Positions 1-7,970 of a stretch of 64,000 nucleotides of DNA are shown here, in pieces (the stretch's first letter is position 1; every line of letters begins with the position of its first letter). This DNA is from Spirochaetota bacterium (GTDB taxonomy: Bacteria; Spirochaetota; UBA12135; COTS27; JAFLEE01). The translations under genes and the position numbers were made by a program. The stretch covers positions 1-64,000 of the forward strand of contig JAFLEE010000009.1 in the NCBI GenBank assembly GCA_017302015.1, read 5' to 3'. The notes under the pieces were generated by a model. It searched no databases. It was not told the DNA's origin and was given only the letters and a program-made list of their open reading frames with translations.

Positions 1-6
1 GCCGGC

Positions 7-1233
7 TCACGGGGCCGACCCGGCCGCCGGCCGCCGGGCGAGGAAGCGCCCCGCATATAAAACTAAAAATACGGCATAAACAATCAGGTGGGCCCCGGCG
101 ACCCCGGCGATGCCCCAGCGCCAGCCCCCCGCGGCCGCCATCGGGAAGAACATCGCGGCCCGTACCGTCGCCGTGGTTCGCACGAAATGCGCCTGATCGG
201 TGGCGAGGAGCCATTCTTGCACCGGCATGGCGACGACGTAGCAGGCCGTCGCCCCGAGGGAAAGGGCGAACACGGTCAACCCCTCCCGGGCCACCAGGGG
301 CGTGAAGAAGAACTCCAGCAGGACGGAGCCCCAGGCGAATCCGAGGACGAGCATGGCGACGAGGGCGGCGGCGAGGCCCATGCTGAGATGGACGACCTGT
401 TTGCGGGCTTTCAGGGGGGATTGGGCGTGGAGGCGGACGAGCACCGGTAAAAGGGCCGCCGCGACCAGGGTGCCCAGGGCCATGGGCGCCACGCCGAGAA
501 GCGATGCGGTCTTGAAGATCCCGGCCTCCCGGTCGCCAAGCAGGGCCCGCACCAGCGCCACATCGACCTGGTTGATGGCCAATTCCACGGCGTTGAACCA
601 GAAGGCGCTGAGGGCGAACGCCACCACCTCCCGGGGCAGGCTCCACGCGGCCCGCCACCTGCCTTCGCGTTTCAAGACGATCAGGAGCGCCGCGTCGAGG
701 AGGGCCCAACTCAGGAGGCGGGCGGTGAGCACCGCGTCCACCCCGCCCATCCCCGCCCATCCGAACCCGATCGCCAGCCCGATGAAGAGCAGGGCCGACA
801 CGGCGTGCACGGCGCCCGCGGTCTTCAGGCGGTAGAGGCCGCTGAAGCCCGCCGTGATGACGTAGAACGAGGAGGCGAATACGGCCAAGCCGAGGAGCGC
901 CCCGTGGCGGGCGGCCCATCCCGTCCACGCGTCGCTTCCCCAGACGAGCAGGCCGGCCACGGCGGCGAGGGCCAATTCGCGGTTGACCAGGGGCGCGAGG
1001 AGGTCCGGGGACGCGTGGAGGAACCGGTTCTGCGCGTCGGAGAGGCCCAGATCGGAGAGTAGGGCGAGCACCGAAAGCGTGGCCGCGATGAAGGAGAGCA
1101 GCCCCAACTCTTCGGGGCCGATCCGTTTGGAGAACCAGGCCAGCAGCAGGATCGGCGCGGCCTGCGCCAGGATCTTGGAGGCGCCCAGGATGAGGACACC
1201 CCCCCGGGGCGATGATTCGGTGGCCTGGAGCAA
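7..1233 (-). CDS. Oligosaccharide flippase-like multi-spanning membrane protein (Wzx/MATE-like fold)
   Basis: The 408-residue protein is almost entirely hydrophobic, with about 11-12 predicted membrane segments spaced as in the polysaccharide-transporter (Wzx/MurJ/MATE) superfamily. The N-terminal stretch (ILGASKILAQAAPILLLAWF, then a short loop with RIGPEELGLLSF) is typical of lipid-linked oligosaccharide flippases, where the region after TM1 carries a G-x-E-x-[FL]-G motif. The family moves undecaprenyl-linked glycans to the periplasmic face of the inner membrane. The gene is divergent from a GT2 glycosyltransferase across 242 bp, which fits a role in surface glycan assembly. The substrate cannot be told. 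It is complete, with the stop at bases 7-9. A lipid-type MATE exporter is the main alternative, but the 408-aa size and N-terminus favour Wzx. Confidence 0.75.
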   Translation of the reverse strand: MLQATESSPRGGVLILGASKILAQAAPILLLAWFSKRIGPEELGLLSFIAATLSVLALLSDLGLSDAQNRFLHASPDLLAPLVNRELALAAVAGLLVWGSDAWTGWAARHGALLGLAVFASSFYVITAGFSGLYRLKTAGAVHAVSALLFIGLAIGFGWAGMGGVDAVLTARLLSWALLDAALLIVLKREGRWRAAWSLPREVVAFALSAFWFNAVELAINQVDVALVRALLGDREAGIFKTASLLGVAPMALGTLVAAALLPVLVRLHAQSPLKARKQVVHLSMGLAAALVAMLVLGFAWGSVLLEFFFTPLVAREGLTVFALSLGATACYVVAMPVQEWLLATDQAHFVRTTATVRAAMFFPMAAAGGWRWGIAGVAGAHLIVYAVFLVLYAGRFLARRPAAGSAP

Positions 1234-1403
1234 GGGCCTGGATTAAAGCATGGGGCGGGAGAAGGCCGAGCGATCGCCGAAGACGCGAAGGCCCCCTGGA
1301 AATCCCCTGTGGATGGCTTGGGCGGACCGCCTTGCCTTGAGCGGTGGGCGGTTTTTAGGAAGGACCGGGTTTTCCCAGGAGACGGTCGGCGACCTCGGAT
1401 TCT

Positions 1404-1412
1404 TGGTATAAT
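1404..1412 (+). promoter_or_regulatory. Extended -10 promoter for the glycosyltransferase gene
   Basis: TGG followed by a perfect TATAAT (1407-1412) forms an extended -10 element (TGnTATAAT) in otherwise GC-rich DNA. No good -35 lies 16-18 bp upstream, as expected for extended -10 promoters. It points at the GTG start at 1476 and would give a leader of about 57 nt. Confidence 0.55.
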
Positions 1413-1475
1413 TACTTTGTTTCCGATGTACCCATTCATGATCGAAATTATTTTTCCAGGCGTGCGGGGGGCCGG

Positions 1476-2411
1476 GTGAAGCCAAGCGGCCCGCGGCGCC
1501 TTTCCGTCGTGATCCCCGTTTATGGGGGGGAGAAGACCATCGCCCGGGTGGTGGAGCGGGTGCTCCGCGACCTCCGCACGCTGCGACCCGAGGTCGTGCT
1601 GGTGAACGACGCGAGTCCCGACGGGTCCCACACCGTCTGCCTCGCGCTTTGGAAAAGAGGCCGGGGCCGGGTGAAGTACCTGCGCCTGGCGAAGAATAGC
1701 GGCGAACACAACGCGGTGCTGGCGGGCCTCCGCGCCTGCACGGGGGACCGGGTGCTGATCCTCGACGACGACGACCAGAACGAGCCCGCCGACGTGCACC
1801 GCATGCTCGCGCGCCTGGAGGCCGAGGACCTCGACGTCGTTTTCGGCCATTACGCCAAGAAGCGCCACGCGCTGTGGCGCAACCTCGGCAGCGCCTTCAA
1901 CGACCTCGTCGCGAACTGGATGCTCGGCAAGCCGCGCGACCTCTACCTCTGCAGTTTCAAGGTCATGAATCGGTTCCTCGTCGACGAACTCATCAAGTAC
2001 GAGGGCCCCTTCCCCTATATTGACGGCTTGATCCTCCGGTCGACGCGCCGGGTCGCCTCGGTGGCGGTCGCCCACCACGCCCGCGCCGAGGGCAAGTCGA
2101 GCTATACGCTCACCAAGCTGCTTCGCCTCTGGTTGGCGATGTTCACCAATTTTTCCATCGTGCCGCTGCGGGTGGCCACCGTCGCGGGCTGGCTTTTGGC
2201 TGCGCTGGCGTTCCTCAGCGGGAGCCTCATGGCGGTCATGCGCCTGCGCGACGCGTGGGAAGTGCCCGGGTGGACGAGCTTGTTCGTCGCGGTCTCCTTC
2301 TTCTCCGGCGTGCAACTCATCAGCCTCGGCCTCCTGGGGGAATACCTCGGGCGGCTCTTCCTCACCGCCAACCGCCATCCACAGGCCGCCGTGCGCGACC
2401 ACTGGGAGTGA
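1476..2411 (+). CDS. GT2 family glycosyltransferase, polyprenyl-phosphate sugar transferase type
   Basis: The 311-residue protein has a GT-A fold of the GT2 family: a nucleotide-binding start (SVVIPVYGG, about 10-18), VNDASPDGS (43-51), and an acidic metal-binding run DDDD (97-100) followed by QNEP. Two C-terminal membrane helices (about 225-250 and 258-285) ending in LLGEYLGR are typical of DPM1/GtrB/ArnC-like enzymes. Those transfer a sugar from a nucleotide donor to a polyprenyl phosphate at the cytoplasmic face. The start is GTG at 1476, just after a purine-rich GGGGGG stretch. The last codon overlaps the GTG of the ROK gene (GTGA), so the two are translationally coupled. The sugar is not predictable. 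Acting with the divergent flippase is plausible but inferred. Confidence 0.85.
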   Translation: MKPSGPRRLSVVIPVYGGEKTIARVVERVLRDLRTLRPEVVLVNDASPDGSHTVCLALWKRGRGRVKYLRLAKNSGEHNAVLAGLRACTGDRVLILDDDDQNEPADVHRMLARLEAEDLDVVFGHYAKKRHALWRNLGSAFNDLVANWMLGKPRDLYLCSFKVMNRFLVDELIKYEGPFPYIDGLILRSTRRVASVAVAHHARAEGKSSYTLTKLLRLWLAMFTNFSIVPLRVATVAGWLLAALAFLSGSLMAVMRLRDAWEVPGWTSLFVAVSFFSGVQLISLGLLGEYLGRLFLTANRHPQAAVRDHWE

Positions 2412-3541
2412 TCGTGGCCCAACGCGACCCGGGCGCCCTGCGCGTCCACAATACCGCCGAAATACTCCGCCTCATCCGGGGGGCGGGCACCATCTCCCGG
2501 GCCGACCTGGCCAAGGCGACCCGCCTGACCCGCAAGACGGTCTCCGAGATCGCCCTGGTGCTCCTCACGCGCGGCTGGGTGCGTGAGACCGGCAAGGGCG
2601 AATCCAGCGGCGGCAAGCGGCCGATCCTCATGGAACTCAACCGGGCTTCGGTGCAGGCCATCGGGCTCGACTTGAGCGACGCCGACCGGGTGCGCGGCGT
2701 GCGCTGCGATTTTTCCGGCGAACCGCTTTGCGCGCGCGAATGGCCCGTGGGCGGGGCCTCCATCTACGACGTCGCGGTCGAGGCCGCCCGGGAATTGGCC
2801 TCCGACGTGCCGAAGAAAGCCCTCGCCGGCATCGGGGTCGCCGTCTCGGGCCTCGTCGACCGCGCGGCCAATCGCTTGGCGTTCAGCGCCCACTTCCCCC
2901 CGCGGGGGGAGGATCTCACCCAGCGGCTCTCCCAATTGCGCAGCGGCATGGTCCTCCTCGAGAACGCCAGCAATGCGGCCACCGCCCTGGAACTGCAGCA
3001 GGGGGCCCTGCGCGGCATCCAGCACGGGGTCTATATCCACACCGCCCGCGGGGTCGGGGCCGGCCTCGTCGCCGGGGGCCAGATCTATACGGGGGGGCAA
3101 CTCGGCGCCGGTGAAATCGGGCAAATACGCCTGCCCGGGGAGAAGGCGATCCTCGAGGACCTCCTCTCCGAAGACTCCCTTTGTGCGCGCGCCTCCGACC
3201 TCGGCGGGCTGGGTCGCCTCCATGCCCAAGACCTTTCCCTCCACCTGAAATCCGCCACTCCGGCCGTGCTGACCGCGCTCACCGAAAATGCCCGTCTCAT
3301 GGCCTGGGGGGTCTCGGCTTTGGTGAATATCTTCGCCCCCGAGGCGGTCGTCCTCGGCGGCAGGATGCTCGGCTACGGCGATGCTTGGCTCGCCGCCTTC
3401 CGCGAGGAGTTTTCTTCCCAGGTCCTCCCCATTTTCCGGGACCGCATCGCGATCCGGCTGTCCTCCTACGGCCAATGGGCGGTTTCCAGGGGCGCTTCCG
3501 AATTGATCCTGGACCGCCTTGTCTCGGGTCTGAAGCCCTGA
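2408..3541 (+). CDS. ROK family transcriptional regulator / sugar kinase-like protein without the ROK zinc site
   Basis: The 377-residue protein starts with a winged helix-turn-helix (about 12-65; ISRADLAKATRLTRKTVSEI) like NagC/XylR/Mlc. A sugar-kinase fold (ASKHA) follows, with GIGVAVSGLVDR and the ROK-type segment GVGAGLVAGGQIYTGG. After GAGEIGQI the usual zinc motif (H...C-x-C-G-x-x-G-C) is absent: Gln replaces the ligand His and there is no Cys cluster. The chosen start is GTG 2408, which overlaps the upstream stop as GTGA; a longer frame upstream is out of family. Members bind DNA and release it on binding a sugar. Its target is unknown; the palindrome at 7920 is one candidate. Regulator is more likely than kinase because of the HTH. 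Confidence 0.85.
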   Translation: MIVAQRDPGALRVHNTAEILRLIRGAGTISRADLAKATRLTRKTVSEIALVLLTRGWVRETGKGESSGGKRPILMELNRASVQAIGLDLSDADRVRGVRCDFSGEPLCAREWPVGGASIYDVAVEAARELASDVPKKALAGIGVAVSGLVDRAANRLAFSAHFPPRGEDLTQRLSQLRSGMVLLENASNAATALELQQGALRGIQHGVYIHTARGVGAGLVAGGQIYTGGQLGAGEIGQIRLPGEKAILEDLLSEDSLCARASDLGGLGRLHAQDLSLHLKSATPAVLTALTENARLMAWGVSALVNIFAPEAVVLGGRMLGYGDAWLAAFREEFSSQVLPIFRDRIAIRLSSYGQWAVSRGASELILDRLVSGLKP

Positions 3542-3557
3542 ATTCGGGCCTTTTTTT
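3535..3557 (+). terminator. Weak intrinsic terminator after the ROK gene
   Basis: GCCC (3535-3538) and GGGC (3546-3549) can pair around a 7-nt loop, followed by CC and a run of seven T. The stem is only 4 bp, so it is weak, but the T-run right after a stop codon in GC-rich DNA supports it. Confidence 0.4.
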
Positions 3558-4024
3558 CCCGAGCTTTCCGTCGGCCCCATCCGGGACCTAGTGAGGATGG
3601 GCGTCCGGGAGTTTGTGGGGCATCGGTCTCGGGTGGACCGGATATCCCGGATTTCCCCGAATGGCGGGCGTTTTCTTCAATGCAGACGCCCAAGCGGTGT
3701 CGAAGGGCGGCCACAGGGGACCCGGGCGGGAAAGCCGGTTGTTTTCCCAAGATTGACTATTTTTACCCCCGCCGATGTATAATAAAGTAGATCGGGCCCA
3801 AAAAAGGGTCTTCGGTCCAGATGAAAAGGTTTGCGTGTAAACGATATCAGGGAATCGAAATGACGAGCACAATGCCGATCAAATGGTTGTTCCGGGGGGT
3901 GTCATGATGGCCGTTTGCCCGTCGTACGCCATCCCCCGGCCCGATCTTTGCTCGGGCAGGTTTCGGCGCGCGGGTTTTCCTGGCCCGGCCGGAGCTCATG
4001 GGACAATGATTTGTGGGTCCGAAA
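3558..4024. other. Non-coding interval upstream of the secreted-protein operon
   Basis: About 470 bp with no convincing gene: the short open frames here lack family features and ribosome sites. It contains a good sigma-70-type promoter near 3753-3783 and becomes more AT-rich around it. The leader from that promoter to the ATG at 4025 would be long (about 230 nt). No known riboswitch fold was recognised by eye. Confidence 0.5.
3753..3783 (+). promoter_or_regulatory. Sigma-70-type promoter upstream of the FlgD-Ig/barrel operon
   Basis: TTGACT (3753-3758) lies 19 bp before a perfect TATAAT (3778-3783). An alternative register gives TTGACT-17-TGTATA. It is the only strong promoter-like element in the interval and faces the 4025-7662 gene set. 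Confidence 0.55.
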
Positions 4025-5494
4025 ATGGGTAAGCGCATATTTCGCTCGTTCATGTACCTGGCCCTTTTCTCAGCGGCAGCCCCTTATCTCTGGCCGTGGG
4101 GTTATACCAATACCGGCCTCTTTTTCAATATTCCCGCGCCCATCGGCTACCGGGCCATCGATCTTCTGGTGGCCAGCAATCAGGCCGTCTTCGCCGGCTC
4201 TGGCAAGAAGACGAGCACCACGCCCGATGGCGCGGCCGCGACCATGGCGGGAGACCTCTTCTATGGAGATTACCCCTGCTATTACGTCGATATCGGGGCC
4301 TCCATCAGTCCGATGTACCGGGCCCTCGGTTTCGTCGACCTGTTGGTGAGCATCACCATGGAGGACGCGCCCGGAATCTCCGTGAGCGGGCCCGGTCGGG
4401 CCCCGTACACCAATGGCTGGTACATGCAGGGCGACAGCGATAAAAAAGACTCCCAGGATTATCGCGCCATGGCCGATGGCATGCCGTGCGAATTCCTCGA
4501 CAATCGGTTCAAAAGCCAGACCTTCTACAACGTGAACTACGACTACGGCGAATACCGACTGACCGCGAAATCAGGCATCCGCGGCAACAAGGCCTACAGC
4601 TATTCCGGCGAGTACGTCATCATGCGGTTCGAAGTGCCGCGCAACCCCGTGCGGTCGTACTCGGTCTATCTGGGCCAGAACAATTTGGCCGGATCGGATG
4701 TCCGGGAAAACTATGCGGGGGGCCCGGGCGCCAGCGCCTACGAGGCGCACGCCCTCTCCTACCAGTGCAATCTCTACGTGCCGGTGCTGACGAACACCGT
4801 GATCCCGTACGTCAGCATCAAGAGCCCGGGCGTCGAAGGGGTGTTCATCGAACGTTACGACGACAACAATAACCAGATGCGCACGCCCGCGCGCCAACTC
4901 TGGGTCCCGGCCCGTGTTCCGATCACGTTCACGGGGGAAAGAAGTTTCGTCAGCAACGCCACCATCGTCTCCTGGGAGTGGCAGATCGACAACGACGGTT
5001 GGCAGGTGGGCGGCCCGACCTTCACGAGCTTCTTCCAAAACAACGGCCAGTACCAGGTCAAATTACGGATCACCGCCGATAACGGCGCGGTGGGCGTGAA
5101 CAACGGGGTTTCCAACGAAACGGGGAACAATAACCTGCCCGATTTCTGCCCCTCGGCGCTTCCGACCTACGTCCAGGTCGTCGACCCCCCGAACCAAGCG
5201 TCCATTTCGGAATGCCGTCCCAACCCCTTCATCATCGGGCAGCATGCCCAGGCGGTGATCGATTTCACCCTGAGCCGCGACACGGCGGTCTCCGTGTCCA
5301 TCTTTTCGCTCGGCGGCGTGCTGGTGAAGAACCTCCTCACCAGCGCCGGCAAATATCCGGCGGGCTACTGGGCGGCGACCTGGGACGGCAAGGATGACCG
5401 GGGGAACTACGCGACCGAGGGCATCTACTACGGGGTGCTCACCACGAGCGCGGGTACGTTCCTGAATAAGATCCACGTGCTGCGAGTCAAATAA
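4025..5494 (+). CDS. Secreted protein with PKD-like domain and C-terminal FlgD-Ig (sorting-type) domain
   Basis: The 489-residue protein opens with a signal peptide (KRIF, then a hydrophobic stretch to about residue 22). The middle has no recognised domain. Residues about 290-365 look like a PKD/Ig-like domain (ITFTGERSFVSNATIVSWEW ... GQYQVKLRITADNG). The last 90 residues are a FlgD-Ig-like beta domain: ECRPNPF, VSVSIFSLGGVLVKNL, TWDGKDDRGNYATEGIYYG, ending in a strand with K-I-H-V-L-R. That type resembles T9SS type A C-terminal domains. ATG 4025 is preferred over GTG 4013 because the signal peptide begins there. Thirteen bases separate it from the PorV-like barrel gene, an order repeated at 62.9-64 kb. 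Function is unknown; export to the surface is inferred. Confidence 0.7.
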   Translation: MGKRIFRSFMYLALFSAAAPYLWPWGYTNTGLFFNIPAPIGYRAIDLLVASNQAVFAGSGKKTSTTPDGAAATMAGDLFYGDYPCYYVDIGASISPMYRALGFVDLLVSITMEDAPGISVSGPGRAPYTNGWYMQGDSDKKDSQDYRAMADGMPCEFLDNRFKSQTFYNVNYDYGEYRLTAKSGIRGNKAYSYSGEYVIMRFEVPRNPVRSYSVYLGQNNLAGSDVRENYAGGPGASAYEAHALSYQCNLYVPVLTNTVIPYVSIKSPGVEGVFIERYDDNNNQMRTPARQLWVPARVPITFTGERSFVSNATIVSWEWQIDNDGWQVGGPTFTSFFQNNGQYQVKLRITADNGAVGVNNGVSNETGNNNLPDFCPSALPTYVQVVDPPNQASISECRPNPFIIGQHAQAVIDFTLSRDTAVSVSIFSLGGVLVKNLLTSAGKYPAGYWAATWDGKDDRGNYATEGIYYGVLTTSAGTFLNKIHVLRVK

Positions 5495-5507
5495 GAGTGG
5501 GGCGTGC

Positions 5508-6566
5508 ATGAAAATGAAACAAGTCTTGAAATGGGGAACGGCGCTGGTGGCCTTCGCGGCCCTGGCCCCCGCGAGCCTCGGTTGGGGCCAGAGCGTCGGC
5601 GGCGCCCCCTACACCTCGTTCCTGTTGCGCGATTTCCGCCCCTTTTCCATCAGCCGGGGGAGCTGCGCCACCACCTTCTCCGACGACGCCGACGCGATCA
5701 ACTACAACCCCGCCATCGGGGTGTTCCTCCCGAAAAGCAGCAAGGCGACCCTCTCCTTCACCCACGCGTTCCTGCCGCTCAACGTCTTCATGGACAGCTT
5801 GGGCATCTATTTCAAGCCCCGCACCCGGCATTTCTACGTGAACCTCACCTATTTCGCCAGCGACACCCGCTTCTACAGCCCCAACCGCGATTGGCTCGGC
5901 GAGATCAATAGCCAGACCTTCCACCTCCTGGTCTCCACGGGGAACTTCTTCCCCAAGAGTCAGGTGCTCTCCTGGGGCCTCAATATCCACGGGCTCAGCG
6001 GCCGGTCGTGGATCTTCGAGCGCACCATGTTCGCCATCGACGGCGGCCTGACCCTCGACTTGCCCAAGCAGAAGATGCGATTCTCCGCGGTCATCCGGAA
6101 CCTGGGCTTCGACCTCAACGAACTCTTCTCCCTCAACCCCAATTTCAATACCCAGTACACCAACAACGCCAACGTGGCCTTCATCCCCGCGACGCCCTAT
6201 AACGGCAAGTGGCCGGTGAACGCCGCGTTCGGGTTCCAGTACCAGCTCTTCTCCCTCCTCCAAGTCTTCGCCGAGCTCGACTTCTATTTCGCTGACCTCG
6301 ACTCCGTGAAGAGCGGCACCGCCGCCTCCATCCTGGACGGCGTGTGGAAGCCCCACGTCGCCCTGTCGCTCATCGGGATCAAGAGCCTGAAACTCAATAT
6401 CGGCCGGGTGTTCCGCACCTCCGGGGGCGAGTCGTACTTCACCTTCGGGGGCGAGTACAATATCACGGTCAATAACCTGCCGCCGCTGACCCTCTCCTAC
6501 GCCTTCGAGCCGATCCCGGGGTTCACCGACAACCATTACCTCGGCCTGATGTTCCGCTTCCAATAG
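5508..6566 (+). CDS. PorV/UPF0164-like outer-membrane beta-barrel protein
   Basis: The 352-residue protein has a signal peptide (MKMKQVLKWG, hydrophobic run, cut near ASLG). It then shows the family hallmark near the mature N-terminus: SRGSCATTFSDDADAINYNPA. PorV, PorQ and UPF0164 proteins carry a similar DDATAI-x-x-NPA segment. The remainder alternates polar and hydrophobic residues in amphipathic strands and ends in an aromatic strand (GLMFRFQ), as outer-membrane barrels do. PorV in Bacteroidota is a shuttle/anchor for type IX cargo with C-terminal domains. The gene directly follows a protein with such a domain, so cargo handling is a reasonable inference. Membership of a complete type IX system cannot be shown from this window. 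Confidence 0.65.
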   Translation: MKMKQVLKWGTALVAFAALAPASLGWGQSVGGAPYTSFLLRDFRPFSISRGSCATTFSDDADAINYNPAIGVFLPKSSKATLSFTHAFLPLNVFMDSLGIYFKPRTRHFYVNLTYFASDTRFYSPNRDWLGEINSQTFHLLVSTGNFFPKSQVLSWGLNIHGLSGRSWIFERTMFAIDGGLTLDLPKQKMRFSAVIRNLGFDLNELFSLNPNFNTQYTNNANVAFIPATPYNGKWPVNAAFGFQYQLFSLLQVFAELDFYFADLDSVKSGTAASILDGVWKPHVALSLIGIKSLKLNIGRVFRTSGGESYFTFGGEYNITVNNLPPLTLSYAFEPIPGFTDNHYLGLMFRFQ

Positions 6567-6579
6567 GGGATCTTGGCAC

Positions 6580-7662
6580 ATGGGCAAGCCTTTAATTCGG
6601 AGTCGGTGGACGGCATGGGCCCTGGCGTTGGCCCTCGGGATGGGGTGCGCCTTTGCCCAGGGCAAGGCGGGGAAGGCCGCCGCGCGGCCCCTGCGCCTCG
6701 TCTTCGACGACCTCCTCAAAGCCTACCGGGCCCTCGACAGCACCCTCTCGCTCCGTTTCTCCACCTATATGGGCATGGGCGTGCCTATCCATTTCGACGA
6801 GTTCTTCTTCGATCCGATGAGCGTTTCGGGGCCGCGCACCTGGGCCGTCGACGTCCCGACCTGGAGCATGGGCGTGAATTACGCCTTCCGCCCCGTGAGG
6901 CCCGTCTACATGAACTTCGGCTTCTCCTCCCAGCCGATGCAATTCAATAACCCCTTCAATAATTTCGGTCAGTACTTCAATTATTCCCTCACCACGACTT
7001 GGGATATAGGCGCTGATATGAGCGTGACCCTCCAGCTCTACGACAATAATTCCTACGGGGTTTACGCTTCCCGCTCCGCCTCCGGTGACATCTACGCCAT
7101 CACCGAGAGCGATTACGTCAATCAGAACGGTAGCACCTATTTCAGAAAATACAACCGCATTTACCTAGAGTGGAAACCCCTGAAGACCCTCAACCCCATC
7201 GAACCCCGGTTTATCGTCGATTGGAATACCCAAAGCGTGACCTTTCCCTTGTACGCGCTTGACCAGGTCGACCGGGCCAATGCCGGTTCGGCGACGAGCG
7301 TCGAAACCCTCAACTTCCTCACCCTTTCAGGGAGCGTCACGCTCCGCCTCGATCAGGGCGTGACCGCCTACGCGGGATATTCCCAAACGCCCTACAATAA
7401 CACCCGGGGCACGGGGGGCGTTCAGAATTACCTGAGCCAAAACTGGTCGACATGGATCGATCTTCGCCTCAATCGCTATATGTCCATGCGGGTTTCTCTG
7501 AGCTACGGCCGATCCCTCAACCGCGGCGAATCCCTCTACCGCACGGCCACTTGGTCCTATACCTGGCAAGAGATGAGCGATACGACCAAACTCTTCAGCA
7601 CCTATTTCGGCGAACGCAACGGCGATAGCACATCCTTTAGCGTGTCGATGAACCTGCGCTGA
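6580..7662 (+). CDS. Putative outer-membrane beta-barrel protein of unknown function
   Basis: The 360-residue protein has a clear signal peptide (RSRWTAWALALALGMGCAFA, cut after AFAQ). The mature part is rich in Tyr, Asn, Phe, Ser and Thr and in alternating strand patterns (FNYSLTTTWDIGADMSVTLQ, ITESDYVNQNG, LTLSGSVTLRLD). The last strand (SFSVSMNLR) fits an outer-membrane barrel. I recognise no family. It lies 13 bp after the PorV-like gene and is probably co-transcribed as the third member of the 4025-7662 operon. Codon use is GC-rich like its neighbours, although AAT is frequent. Confidence 0.6.
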   Translation: MGKPLIRSRWTAWALALALGMGCAFAQGKAGKAAARPLRLVFDDLLKAYRALDSTLSLRFSTYMGMGVPIHFDEFFFDPMSVSGPRTWAVDVPTWSMGVNYAFRPVRPVYMNFGFSSQPMQFNNPFNNFGQYFNYSLTTTWDIGADMSVTLQLYDNNSYGVYASRSASGDIYAITESDYVNQNGSTYFRKYNRIYLEWKPLKTLNPIEPRFIVDWNTQSVTFPLYALDQVDRANAGSATSVETLNFLTLSGSVTLRLDQGVTAYAGYSQTPYNNTRGTGGVQNYLSQNWSTWIDLRLNRYMSMRVSLSYGRSLNRGESLYRTATWSYTWQEMSDTTKLFSTYFGERNGDSTSFSVSMNLR

Positions 7663-7666
7663 TTCA

Positions 7667-7684
7667 ACGCCCGGATGCGGGCGT
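7667..7684 (+). terminator. Hairpin just after the barrel operon
   Basis: ACGCCCG (7667-7673) and CGGGCGT (7678-7684) pair perfectly around a 4-nt GATG loop, 4 bp after the stop codon. There is no T-run, so it may only slow or protect the transcript end. Confidence 0.35.
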
Positions 7685-7901
7685 CCCCGGACCGCGGAAT
7701 GGGGCGGAAGGGTCACGGCGCGTGCGGCCCATGAAATTAGCGGGGATCGTTCGATGCGATGCGTCAAGGCGGGCGATCGCCCCGCGAGACCCGGGCCTCC
7801 ATGAGGCTGACGCTTCGCCAATGATTCAAGGAGTTCGCCGGGCCCGTTGGGGACGGGCGTTCCACCGACGCGAGCTTCCAATGGCGGGAATCCTAGTGAA
7901 A

Positions 7902-7938
7902 TTTGCAATTTCTCGAATAATGTTTATAATATAAACAT
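7902..7938 (+). promoter_or_regulatory. Promoter with palindromic operator covering its -10 box
   Basis: TTTGCA (7902-7907), a 17-bp spacer and a perfect TATAAT (7925-7930) form a promoter 40 bp before the oxidoreductase start. The -10 box sits inside a perfect 19-bp palindrome (7920-7938): ATGTTTAT, centre AAT, ATAAACAT. A dimeric repressor bound there would block polymerase. The regulator is not identifiable; the ROK gene at 2408 and the LacI gene at 59181 are candidates only because they are sugar regulators in the window. Confidence 0.65.
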
Positions 7939-7970
7939 AGCCTACCCCATCGGGGAGGGCGGAGGAAATC

